This document shows positions 27,414 to 35,394 of a stretch of 64,000 nt of DNA, piece after piece; the stretch's first letter is position 1; every line of letters begins with the position of its first letter. The notes beneath the pieces were generated by a model. The model was not told the origin of the DNA. It searched no databases and saw nothing but the letters and a program-made list of their open reading frames with translations. Position numbers and translations under genes: made by a program. The stretch is taken from assembly GCF_001028175.1 (NCBI RefSeq), contig NZ_AEJF01000209.1, positions 1 to 64,000 on the forward strand, read 5' to 3'. Origin of the DNA: Caballeronia mineralivorans PML1(12). Lineage in GTDB: Bacteria; Pseudomonadota; Gammaproteobacteria; Burkholderiales; Burkholderiaceae.

Positions 27414-27719
27414 TCAGTGCGATGTCGCGCGCTGCTGCATGAATTGCTCGATCTGCGGCAGGGTGACGTAGCCCGCTTTCTGCGTATCGATCTGATCGAA
27501 ATTCTGCGCGACCATCGGCATGCCTTGCGCGGCCTGGGCTTTGGTCAGCTTGCCGTCGTGTGTTGCGTTGGCGGCGGCAAAGCGCGCCTGCAGTTGCTGC
27601 ATGGCGCGCTCCATGCGTTGCGAGCTGGCCATGGGTTGCGGTGTGGTTTGCGCCATGGCGGCAGTGCTGCCGATGGAGACGGCGATAGACAGCACGAGGA
27701 TGGAAAGGGCTTTTTTCAT
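27414..27719 (-). CDS. Exported EF-hand-like protein
   Basis: 101 residues from MKKALSILVLSIAVS, the start with a Sec signal peptide cleaved near AMAQ; a longer frame upstream lacks a sensible N-terminus. It has one degenerate EF-hand pair: ANATHDGKLTKAQAAQG and DQIDTQKAGYVTLPQIEQFM, with several loop ligands replaced, so calcium binding is uncertain. It lies upstream of and co-directional with the efflux operon. Confidence 0.75.
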   Translation of the reverse strand: MKKALSILVLSIAVSIGSTAAMAQTTPQPMASSQRMERAMQQLQARFAAANATHDGKLTKAQAAQGMPMVAQNFDQIDTQKAGYVTLPQIEQFMQQRATSH

Positions 27720-28127
27720 GGGGTTCTCCAGAGAGTGATGGGTTCGTTTGCCATCGGTCGTCAGTGCTTGGCGTTTGCCGTTTGATGACGACCCGACCGA
27801 TGGCAGACCGAAGCTTATCGGTCGGCACCGGAAAAAGGATGACAAACGGACTACGAATCATGTCGCCGTATGTCATGTGTCCGGGTCGCGAATGAAGCAT
27901 CTGCCCCATACAAAAGTGGTGTGCTCCGGTGTCTGGAAACCGACGATCTGTGACATCGAATGAAATATGTTTTGACGTGGCTTTCAGGCGCACTTTGCGT
28001 ATCTTTCGGTGGTCGGCGCCACGAGCGCTTCAACGGATTCGCAAGGCTCTCACGCAATGCGAACCACACGGCGGGACGGCTTCCAAAGCGAAGACGACAC
28101 CTGCCGATAGCATCGAAGGGAATCCAA
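27720..28127. other. 408-base divergent intergenic region, no gene seen
   Basis: It lies between the minus-strand EF-hand gene and a plus-strand envelope protein. A 9-bp inverted repeat CCGACCGAT (27793-27801) / ATCGGTCGG (27817-27825) sits 74 bases upstream of the EF-hand start and could be an operator for the RND-linked response regulator or a hairpin. Longer open frames here lack start signals and family features. Confidence 0.4.
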
Positions 28128-28469
28128 ATGAACATTCGTCTTATCAGTGCATCTGCTGCCGCCGCTCTCGGTCTCGCGCTCTCCACCGGCGCCGAAGCAA
28201 GAACAATTGTTGTCTACGCCGTACCCGCCGTGGTTTATGCACCGCCCCCGCGGCCTGTCTATTACACGGTCCCGGTCCAGCCGACCTATGTCACGGTGGT
28301 GCGTCCGGCTCCGGTTGTTGTGGCGCCCGCACCGACCGTGTATGTGCCCGCGCCGAAGCCGGCGCCCGTGGTCTACGTGCCCATGCAGGGCAGCTACGCT
28401 GCTGTGCCTGCGGCGAATGTCAGCTACGCACAACCTGTCGTCGCGGTTCCCGTTGCCGGGATACCCTGA
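28128..28469 (+). CDS. Small exported Pro/Val/Tyr-rich protein
   Basis: 113 residues from MNIRLISASAAAALGLALS, preceded by GAAGGGA; a longer frame starting at 27960 has no signal-like N-terminus. A Sec signal peptide is cleaved near AEA. The mature protein is low complexity with repeated VVYAPPP, VYVPAP and VVVAPAP stretches, typical of cell-envelope-associated hypothetical proteins. No function assigned. Confidence 0.65.
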   Translation: MNIRLISASAAAALGLALSTGAEARTIVVYAVPAVVYAPPPRPVYYTVPVQPTYVTVVRPAPVVVAPAPTVYVPAPKPAPVVYVPMQGSYAAVPAANVSYAQPVVAVPVAGIP

Positions 28470-28470
28470 G

Positions 28471-29130
28471 CTAGTGTTGTTCGCGTATCGCGGTGAAGGC
28501 CGCGCGCAAGCGCTCGGCTTTCTTGCCGAGCAGCGCAGGCACTTGATCCAGACGCACCGGCTCTGTTCCTGCGTCACCGGGAGGAGGCGGATTGTTGATG
28601 GCAAAGAGCGCGATGTCACTGTCAGGAGCAACGCCCATGGCCTGAACGGTCAACGTAGTGAGCGATATCTTGCTGACGCCGGCCACGCGTTTCGCTCCGT
28701 TGATCGCAGCGCCGATTGGCGTGAGGTCGCGCAAACGCAGCGACCGCTTGGTCAGTCTGACATCGGTTAGTGCGAGTTGCAGGATCATGGAATCGGGCTG
28801 CGGCGTGTCGACCACGTTGGCGCTTTTCAGCACGTTCTCGCGCAACGCATTGCTGAAGGCGTTGGTCAGTTCGGCCATCTGACCGGGCTCGATGCCCTTG
28901 TACGGAGAGTCCGGTGCGAGAAAGATTTCGATCGGCGCGATATACACGCTATGCAGCATGGCGCGCCGCGCATCATAGTCCGGGGCGATGTAGCCAGTGG
29001 TGCCGGGGAATTGGATGATCGGCGTGAGCGGCACGCTTGCGGGTATGAGGTTCTCGGCGTTGGCGATGCTGCAGACAAGGCTAGTTGCAACGCTGATCCA
29101 CAGTAGCAAGGATCTGGATCGTCCATTCAT
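28471..29130 (-). CDS. DUF3313 family exported protein
   Basis: 219 residues with a signal peptide (LLLWISVATSLVCSIANA). The mature region matches the DUF3313 pattern: GYIAPDYDARRAMLHSVYIAPIEIFL, then AFSNALRENVLKSANVVDTP, then LALTDVRLTKRSLRLRDLTPIG. The family is annotated as lipoprotein-like, but here the Cys after the hydrophobic core is not in a clean lipobox. It converges with the Pro/Val-rich gene, one base apart. Confidence 0.7.
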   Translation of the reverse strand: MNGRSRSLLLWISVATSLVCSIANAENLIPASVPLTPIIQFPGTTGYIAPDYDARRAMLHSVYIAPIEIFLAPDSPYKGIEPGQMAELTNAFSNALRENVLKSANVVDTPQPDSMILQLALTDVRLTKRSLRLRDLTPIGAAINGAKRVAGVSKISLTTLTVQAMGVAPDSDIALFAINNPPPPGDAGTEPVRLDQVPALLGKKAERLRAAFTAIREQH

Positions 29131-29198
29131 GATGCGCCCCTTCTTCGGACCGGCTTAAGGAAGCAACGCGGCGCGTGGCTTCTTGACGACTGATTGAT

Positions 29199-29234
29199 CG
29201 ACTGAATGCTCGACTGAATGCTCGACTGAATGCT
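29199..29234. repeat. Three tandem copies of a 12-bp unit
   Basis: CGACTGAATGCT is repeated three times perfectly, followed by a partial CGAC. It lies between the amylase stop and the DUF3313 gene start, in the DUF3313 leader. Confidence 0.8.
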
Positions 29235-29241
29235 CGACGAG

Positions 29242-30954
29242 CTAGCTGCCGGGACCGGCAAGCCATATATAAGCGGAGCGTGGGAGCAAGGGCAGGGTGA
29301 CGCTGCCGTCGGCTGTGACAACGAGATCGGAACCTGCCGTGCCAACCGCGAACTTGTTCTTTAATACCGATGTGGGCGCGAGGCCAGTGGCGAAGTTCGC
29401 CGACATCGTGACGGTATCCGAAGTATTAATGACGACGATCGCCGTTGAGCCAGTATAGGACATTTTGTAGGCCAGAATTCCGGGCGTCGACATGTTCTGC
29501 TGCAGGATGGTAGGGGCACCGTGGGTGAAGACTTTGTTCTGCGTGCGCAGCGCGGCAAGCTGGGCAATGAAGCCATAGAGCGGCGCGGCGGCGTTGAAAT
29601 GATCGGTGCCTCCGGAGCCGAAGCCGGCCGCAAACATTGATCCACGTGCTTCCATGAAGCCCTGCTCGGTGCCGTAGTAAATCACCGGAATGCCGGGCAA
29701 CGTCATGATCAGGACCAGACCTTGTTGCAGACCGGCCATCGTTCCCGTCGCGAGAAAACGCCCGACGTCGTGATTGTCGAGGAAAGTCGGCATCAGGTAG
29801 GGACGCTTGAAGACCTGCATCATGTCTTGAATACGATAAGCGAGCTCGCCGGTCGGATGCCCCGATATCAGTACATCCTGCAGCGTGCCCCAAAGCGGGT
29901 AGTTGAGCATGGCCGGCAGGATGTCGCTTCCGGCGGCATCGCTCATATACGTCTCGATTTGTTTCGATTCCGTATCCTCATATGCTTTGTCGGTCACATA
30001 ACCTTCGCCGAAAGCATGGAACGCTTGCCGTCCAGTGGACTGTGCGACTTGCAGGATGCCCGGCGCCTGCGGATCGGTCGAATACATGAAGTCGCTGAAG
30101 AACGCCTGCGGCACATAAAACGCCGTGTCGATGCGAAACGCATCCACGCCCACGGTCTTGATCCAGTAGCCATAGCTGCTGCGCAACGCGCTACGCACGA
30201 CTGTGTTTTCGGTGTTCAGGTCGTCGAGACCGTAGAGCTGATAGTTGAGCAGTTGATTGGGATCGTTGAAGTCGCTGATGTCGGGCGTCCAGTGATAGAT
30301 CGCCGCCGCGCGTTGTAGCGGATCGGTCGGATCGTCTTCGTTGAACGGCGCTTGAGACGGAGCGCTCACCGGCACCGATCCGGTATTGCGAGTCCAGTAG
30401 CGGGCGGGATCGTTGGGGTCCCAGCCCCCGACATACGCGAAAAAGTCGCCGGTGTGATTCACGACAATGTCCTGGATCAGGTACATGCCGGAGATATGCA
30501 GGTCGCTCGACATGGACTGGTAGTCCGCGAGCGAACCCATGTGACGATCGACCTGGACGAAGTTTTCGGCCCAGTAGCCATGATACCCGCCGTAGTTGAC
30601 CAGCGGGTCCCACCACTGGTTAGCCACGGGCGGCGTAAGCCACACTGAAGTTGCACCAAGTCCCTTGATATAGGCGATTTTCTGATCGATGCCGCGGATA
30701 TCGCCACCACTGTATTTGGCGTTGTTGGTGGGATCGAACTCGCCGGCGTGCTGATCGTCGTTGCTTGGGTCGCCGTCGTTGAAGCGGTCCGTCAACACGA
30801 AATACACGATCTGTTCCTGCCAGTTCGGCGAGGGGACGTTAAGGACCAGCGGCGGATGCGAGTTGTCGTCTGAGGAATTGCAGCTCGCCAGTAGCAGCGC
30901 GAAGACGAATGCTAATGCAACGGAACGTCTTGATCCCCTTGAGAGACTCTTCAT
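29242..30954 (-). CDS. Alpha-amylase family glycoside hydrolase (GH13), lipoprotein
   Basis: 570 residues. The N-terminal signal with lipobox LLASC (about 20-24) places it on the membrane. GH13 regions: QDIVVNH (region I), VDAFRIDTA with the catalytic Asp (II), HAFGEGYV with the acid/base Glu (III), and TFLDNHD (IV). The N-terminus WQEQIVYFVLTDRFNDGD is typical of extracellular amylases and cyclomaltodextrinase-like enzymes. A C-terminal beta domain ends LPLLPRSAYIWLAG. It hydrolyses alpha-1,4 glucans. It is monocistronic with no visible maltose operator. Confidence 0.92.
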   Translation of the reverse strand: MKSLSRGSRRSVALAFVFALLLASCNSSDDNSHPPLVLNVPSPNWQEQIVYFVLTDRFNDGDPSNDDQHAGEFDPTNNAKYSGGDIRGIDQKIAYIKGLGATSVWLTPPVANQWWDPLVNYGGYHGYWAENFVQVDRHMGSLADYQSMSSDLHISGMYLIQDIVVNHTGDFFAYVGGWDPNDPARYWTRNTGSVPVSAPSQAPFNEDDPTDPLQRAAAIYHWTPDISDFNDPNQLLNYQLYGLDDLNTENTVVRSALRSSYGYWIKTVGVDAFRIDTAFYVPQAFFSDFMYSTDPQAPGILQVAQSTGRQAFHAFGEGYVTDKAYEDTESKQIETYMSDAAGSDILPAMLNYPLWGTLQDVLISGHPTGELAYRIQDMMQVFKRPYLMPTFLDNHDVGRFLATGTMAGLQQGLVLIMTLPGIPVIYYGTEQGFMEARGSMFAAGFGSGGTDHFNAAAPLYGFIAQLAALRTQNKVFTHGAPTILQQNMSTPGILAYKMSYTGSTAIVVINTSDTVTMSANFATGLAPTSVLKNKFAVGTAGSDLVVTADGSVTLPLLPRSAYIWLAGPGS

Positions 30955-31178
30955 GGTGCGCTCCGTTAACGAATTCGTATGACGCGAGCTGTTGTTTCGA
31001 CGTTTCCCCCGGCTTCTAAGTTATAGACCATGCTGTTGATGTAGCAGTGGTGATTGGAGCGTTGTGAGGCGACGGATACGTTCATTCAAGCCTGGTTGCC
31101 GCACCATCGAAGAGGGCTGGCCGGTTTGCATCTGCGCCAGGCGAATGGTGTGGGCGTTTGTCCCTTTGGAGTCGATCC

Positions 31179-31901
31179 ATGTGTGTTGATCCGATGTGTT
31201 CCTTGTCACGGCGGCGCATGTTGTTCACCGGTTTAGCGTCTGCGACCGTGGCTGCTTTTTCGCTGCATGACGCGCGTGCCGATCAATCGTCCGCGGGACT
31301 GGGTCCCAACGCGATTGCACCCTCGGAGGCGCTTTCCCGCCTGCTGCAAGGCAACAACCGTTATGTCGCTAATGCTCCATCAAACAAGGACTATTCTGCC
31401 GGTCGGGCCGCACGCGTCACGGCGCAATACCCGATTGCTGCGATCCTCGGTTGCGCAGATTCGCGCGTCTCTCCGGAGCTGGCGTTCGACCAGAGTCCGG
31501 GCGACCTGTTCGTCGTGCGGGTTGCAGGCAATTTCGTCAACGACGATGGACTGGCGAGCCTCGAATACGGGGTGAAGTTCCTGGGCGTACCATTGATCAT
31601 GGTGCTTGGACATACAGGCTGCGGTGCGGTCTCCGCGACGCTCAAGGCGATTCAGGAACACGCTGTGTTGCCGGGGCATTTTCCCGAACTCGTCCAGGCG
31701 ATCAGGCCGGCGCTGGAGATCGCCAGGGCGCATGGGCACGGCGATCTGATGGCGGACACGACTATCGAAAATGTGCGGCTGAACGCCAACCGGTTGAGGG
31801 TCTCGAAGCCATTGATCGGAGAGTACGTGAGGGCGGGCAAGGTGCAGGTGGTAGGAGCGATCTACGATCTCGCCTCGGGGAAGGTCGGGTTCGTTGATTG
31901 A
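31179..31901 (+). CDS. Beta-class carbonic anhydrase, Tat-exported
   Basis: 240 residues. The ATG at 31179 has GGAG seven bases upstream. The N-terminus SRRRMLFTGLASATVAAF is a twin-arginine signal, so the enzyme should act in the periplasm. Zinc ligands: Cys and Asp in LGCADSRV, then His and Cys in LGHTGCGAV. It interconverts CO2 and bicarbonate. Two DUF190 genes follow in the same direction, 45 and 581 bases on. Confidence 0.92.
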   Translation: MCVDPMCSLSRRRMLFTGLASATVAAFSLHDARADQSSAGLGPNAIAPSEALSRLLQGNNRYVANAPSNKDYSAGRAARVTAQYPIAAILGCADSRVSPELAFDQSPGDLFVVRVAGNFVNDDGLASLEYGVKFLGVPLIMVLGHTGCGAVSATLKAIQEHAVLPGHFPELVQAIRPALEIARAHGHGDLMADTTIENVRLNANRLRVSKPLIGEYVRAGKVQVVGAIYDLASGKVGFVD

Positions 31902-31946
31902 GTTCATCGCTTCATTCGCATGATCCGTTGCCAAGTGGAGGATCCT

Positions 31947-32267
31947 ATGAAAGGAAGCCAGCTTACGGTCTATGCCGCAACACAGGGTTATCGCAAGCAT
32001 CACGTGCCGGTGGTCGACTGGATTCTAGAAGAGGTCAGGAAGGTCGGCATTGTCGGGGCGACAGTCGTCGAGGCGACCGAAACCATCGATATGCACGGCA
32101 AGTATCACGCCGCGCGGTTTTTCGAACTGGCCGATCAACCGGTCGCGGTGACGGTCGTGGCGGAGGACGTGCGGATCGACGCGTTGCTCGACCGTCTCAG
32201 GCAGGGCGGGGCAAGCCTGTTTTATACGCGTGGTTTGATCGAGTACGAGGTGCTCGGAGAGACGTGA
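31947..32267 (+). CDS. DUF190 family PII-like protein (first copy)
   Basis: 106 residues from MKGSQLTVYAATQGYRKHH, with AGGA before the ATG. DUF190 proteins adopt a PII/GlnB-like fold. The conserved VDWILEEVRKVGIVGATVVEATETIDMHG and ADQPVAVTVVAEDV segments are present. It lies 45 bases after the carbonic anhydrase gene and is probably co-transcribed. The family often neighbours CrcB fluoride channels, but no crcB is here, so an inorganic-carbon signalling role is a possibility, not a conclusion. Confidence 0.85.
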   Translation: MKGSQLTVYAATQGYRKHHVPVVDWILEEVRKVGIVGATVVEATETIDMHGKYHAARFFELADQPVAVTVVAEDVRIDALLDRLRQGGASLFYTRGLIEYEVLGET

Positions 32268-32482
32268 GAGGATCGTAGGCGGGGAGTCGTTGCCGCACGG
32301 CTTCACTTGCTGCATTGCGCAAACGCGACGACATAAGAGGGCTGACCTAAAATTAAATAAGGTGCGATTTCTCGCCGGTACCATGCGGTCTATATGTGGT
32401 CATCGGCGTCGGTAGTGGTAGGCACGAAAGTCTATAAGGGTGGCGTTCCGTCAGTACACGGGACGTTACTGCGGAGGTTGGT

Positions 32483-32863
32483 ATGAACGGCTATCAACTG
32501 ACGTTCTACACTGAGCAGAACCGCAAATGCGGTCATCTGACGTTTTGTGAATGGATTTTGCAGGAGGTTCGCAAGCGCGGTATCCGAGGGGCGACGGTCA
32601 TCAGCGCAGCGGAAGGTATTGGCCACGCCGGCGCTCATCACGCGGCGCATATTCTTAAGCTCGCGGACCAGCCGGTGCAGGTCATTCTGGCCGTGACCGA
32701 GAGCGAAGCCAACGAGATCCTGGAGGCTGTGCGAGCGGAAAACGTGCATGTCTTCTACACCCGCGCACCTATCGAATTTGGTCTGTTGGGTGAGGAACAG
32801 CCGCCGAAGAAGGCGAGAACGTTCTTCCGGTTTCATCGGTCGATGGGTAGTAAGTTGGGGTGA
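32483..32863 (+). CDS. DUF190 family PII-like protein (second copy)
   Basis: 126 residues, related along its length to the preceding DUF190 protein: MNGYQLTFYTEQNRKCGHL, EWILQEVRKRGIRGATVISAA, ADQPVQVILAV. It has a basic C-terminal extension (EEQPPKKARTFFRFHRSM) that the first copy lacks. The gene has GGAGG seven bases before the ATG and may have its own promoter in the 215-base gap. Confidence 0.85.
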   Translation: MNGYQLTFYTEQNRKCGHLTFCEWILQEVRKRGIRGATVISAAEGIGHAGAHHAAHILKLADQPVQVILAVTESEANEILEAVRAENVHVFYTRAPIEFGLLGEEQPPKKARTFFRFHRSMGSKLG

Positions 32864-33029
32864 AAGTGAGCACGATTTCAAGCGAGAATTGTTGAGGACG
32901 CTGTGCTTGGCATCTGCGTTACGCGTGTCGATGTTATGTCTGATCGAAGCCAGTTCGCGAATTTGTGCATTGGCCCCGATGCTTGCAAAGTTCTGAATGA
33001 AGCCCGTTGATCCATGGGGTGACAAGCAT

Positions 33030-33638
33030 ATGCCAGAGCAATTATCTCTACCGGGATTAGACGCGAGGCCTGCGCCGCGGCCGGTTGACCTGCATCATCT
33101 GTTCTTCGCGATCTTGCCGGACCCGGACACCGCCATGCGTATCGAGCGGCGCGCACAGCATCTGCGTATTGAATATGGCTTGAAACGGAGGCTGCTTCCG
33201 ACGGGGCACTTTCATGTCACATTGCATTCCATCGACACGTATCCGTATTTCCCTCAGCGTATTGCCTCGACATTGGAAGCCGTGGCGGCGACCATCCGGA
33301 TGCCGCCCTTCGACATTGCTTTCGACCTTGCACGTAGTTTTCACCGCACGGACCACGACCGGCCGTTCGTCCTGCTTGGAAGCGACGGCGCCGCGGCATT
33401 GAAGGAGCTCCATGAGGCTCTTGGTACGACCTTGAAGAAGGCGGGATTCAAATGCAATTCGACGTTGAACTTCACACCACACCTGACCTTGCTTTACGAC
33501 AAGCGCGAGGTCGATGAACGAGCTATCGAGCCCGTCCGTTGGACCGCTCGCGAGTTCGTTCTCGTGGACAGCCTGGTTGGTCAAACGAAGCATGTGCAGC
33601 TTGCACGGTGGCCGCTTTTAACGCGGTCGTCGATTTGA
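33030..33638 (+). CDS. thpR: RNA 2',3'-cyclic phosphodiesterase / 2'-5' RNA ligase family
   Basis: 202 residues from MPEQLSLPGLDA, with GGGGTG before the ATG; an upstream in-frame ATG at 32997 is less well placed. Both HxTx motifs of the 2H phosphoesterase family are present: FHVTL and PHLTL. It opens 2',3'-cyclic phosphate ends of RNA or tRNA fragments. It converges with the tonB gene, only 10 bases apart. Confidence 0.88.
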   Translation: MPEQLSLPGLDARPAPRPVDLHHLFFAILPDPDTAMRIERRAQHLRIEYGLKRRLLPTGHFHVTLHSIDTYPYFPQRIASTLEAVAATIRMPPFDIAFDLARSFHRTDHDRPFVLLGSDGAAALKELHEALGTTLKKAGFKCNSTLNFTPHLTLLYDKREVDERAIEPVRWTAREFVLVDSLVGQTKHVQLARWPLLTRSSI

Positions 33639-33648
33639 CGGAACGCGG

Positions 33649-34359
33649 TCAACTTACGTTGAAATGCACTCGCACGTCTTGATGACTTTCCACGGCATGG
33701 CCGCCTTGCATTGCGGGGAAAAAGCGCCATTTCCGCAGCGCTTCCAGCAGTAGCGCGTTCAGGCGCGGGTTCTGCGTCGGCTTTGAAAGTTCTACTTCGA
33801 TCGTTCCATCCGCGTGGATATCGAACCGCGCGACGGCCACCGCCTGATACGCGTCTTCGCGAAGATCGTCGGGGAGAGCAGGCATGGGTTGATTGATAAC
33901 ACGTGCCGTGGAACCCTCCGATCGGGCAGTTTTATCGCTTGCCGATGCCGAGGATGACGACGTTGCCACAACAGCCGTAGACGTTGCTGCGGGGCTCGCT
34001 TCCGGCTGCACTGATGTTGCCGGGCTTTCCTCTTTCGCAACCGCATGTTCCGCGACCGGTCGCCGGGTTTCGTGCGATGGCGTCACCCGCGCCGGCGTTG
34101 GATCTCGTCGAGAATGAGCTTGTGGGGTGACCGCAGGAGCAACAGCATGCGCAGGCGCGGGAGGCGCGGCCAACTCGACAAGGCGCATCTCAATCACCGT
34201 TTGCTCCGGCGCAGCCGCGTTCGGCGAAGGCCGCAAGAGCGGATTCACGATCTGGGTCAACAGCGCTGCCCACAGGACAAATGCAATCAGAAGGGCAATG
34301 CCAAATCTGATTCGCGGCTCATCGGCCAGACCTTCCCGCCGCCGCATCCCGTCACTCAC
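33649..34359 (-). CDS. TonB-type energy transducer
   Basis: 236 residues. One N-terminal transmembrane segment (about 19-40: FGIALLIAFVLWAALLTQIV), a Pro/Ala-rich periplasm-spanning linker (about 60-150), and a C-terminal TonB domain (RFDIHADGTIEVELSKPTQNPRLNALLLEALRKWRF). It transmits the proton-motive force from ExbB/ExbD to an outer-membrane receptor. It overlaps exbD by eight bases and ends the four-gene receptor operon. Confidence 0.9.
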   Translation of the reverse strand: MSDGMRRREGLADEPRIRFGIALLIAFVLWAALLTQIVNPLLRPSPNAAAPEQTVIEMRLVELAAPPAPAHAVAPAVTPQAHSRRDPTPARVTPSHETRRPVAEHAVAKEESPATSVQPEASPAATSTAVVATSSSSASASDKTARSEGSTARVINQPMPALPDDLREDAYQAVAVARFDIHADGTIEVELSKPTQNPRLNALLLEALRKWRFFPAMQGGHAVESHQDVRVHFNVS

Positions 34360-34750
34360 GATGTATCGCGATCAAAAAATGCTCGGCGCCGGCGCGTCGC
34401 GCAGCCAGCATGGCTTGAACGACGGCCCCTTGTGCCGCGCCATCATCGGCTGCAATTACCACGTTCCGGTCCGGCTTGAGAAGCCGCCTGACCCCGGCTT
34501 CCACCTGATCGAGATGCACCGGTTGACGATCCAGGAAGATGGTGTTCGTGCGATCGACCGCCAGCGTCAGCGGCTGATCCTCCGACATGTGCTGCGCCTG
34601 TCCCGATGGCAGATCGACCCTGACGGCATCAAGCCGCTGCATGGCCAGCGACGCCAGCATGAAGGTGGCGAGCAGGAAAAACATCACGTCGATCATCGGG
34701 ATGATCTCGATGCGTCCGCGCTTCGATGCCCGCGAGCGTTTGAACTTCAT
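34352..34750 (-). CDS. exbD: ExbD biopolymer transport protein
   Basis: 132 residues: a basic N-terminus (KFKRSRASKRGRIEIIPMIDVMFFLLATFML) with the single transmembrane helix carrying the proton-pathway Asp in PMIDVMF, then a periplasmic domain. It overlaps exbB by four bases. Confidence 0.93.
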   Translation of the reverse strand: MKFKRSRASKRGRIEIIPMIDVMFFLLATFMLASLAMQRLDAVRVDLPSGQAQHMSEDQPLTLAVDRTNTIFLDRQPVHLDQVEAGVRRLLKPDRNVVIAADDGAAQGAVVQAMLAARRAGAEHFLIAIHRE

Positions 34751-35361
34751 CGACCGTCTCCGGCCGGCTTTCCGGCGCTTTCTCCCTTGAGCCGAATCTC
34801 GTTGAGACGTCCGTTGGCGTGCACTTCGAGGTCATCGATCAGGCGTTCAAGGCGTCGCGAGAAATAATTGAATGCGAAGAGCGAGAACAATGCGACGACC
34901 AGGCCGATAGCGGTGGCCACCAGCGATTGCGCCACGCCGCCGGTCACACCGCCTGGATTGACCAGGCCGTTGCCGCCGAAAAGCTGGAACGAATGCATCA
35001 TCCCGACAATGGTCCCCAGCAACCCGAGCAAGGGCGCCGCCGTGACAATCGTCTCCAATACCCAGAAGCCGCGGCTCATGTCCCGTTCGATACGCGTAGC
35101 AAGCGATTGAGCACGGGCTTCAACTAACCACAGTGGCGTCCCGGCTTGCACCATCACTGTCTCGTCGAGACGCCTGAACACGTGCTGCGCCGGCAGCGTA
35201 TCGAGGCCCGCTCCCGGCTGGCTTGCAAACCGCACGAACATATATGCGCGATCGATGACGATAGCGATCGCCAGCACCGCGAGCACCGCGAGCAGCGTGA
35301 GCGGGTACACCACCCAGCCACCCACCTGCACAGCAGCAGTAATACCTGCCCAATCCTGCAT
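34747..35361 (-). CDS. exbB: ExbB/MotA-TolQ family proton channel
   Basis: 204 residues. Three transmembrane segments: about 16-37, ETIVTAAPLLGLLGTIVGMM (about 107-126), and ATAIGLVVALFSLFAFNYF (about 150-168). The latter two are the conserved MotA/TolQ/ExbB pair. It forms the proton channel with ExbD. The gene lies 33 bases after the receptor gene. Confidence 0.93.
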   Translation of the reverse strand: MQDWAGITAAVQVGGWVVYPLTLLAVLAVLAIAIVIDRAYMFVRFASQPGAGLDTLPAQHVFRRLDETVMVQAGTPLWLVEARAQSLATRIERDMSRGFWVLETIVTAAPLLGLLGTIVGMMHSFQLFGGNGLVNPGGVTGGVAQSLVATAIGLVVALFSLFAFNYFSRRLERLIDDLEVHANGRLNEIRLKGESAGKPAGDGR

Positions 35362-35394
35362 GATAAAAAGCCTTTCGTTTAGTTATCCAATCGA

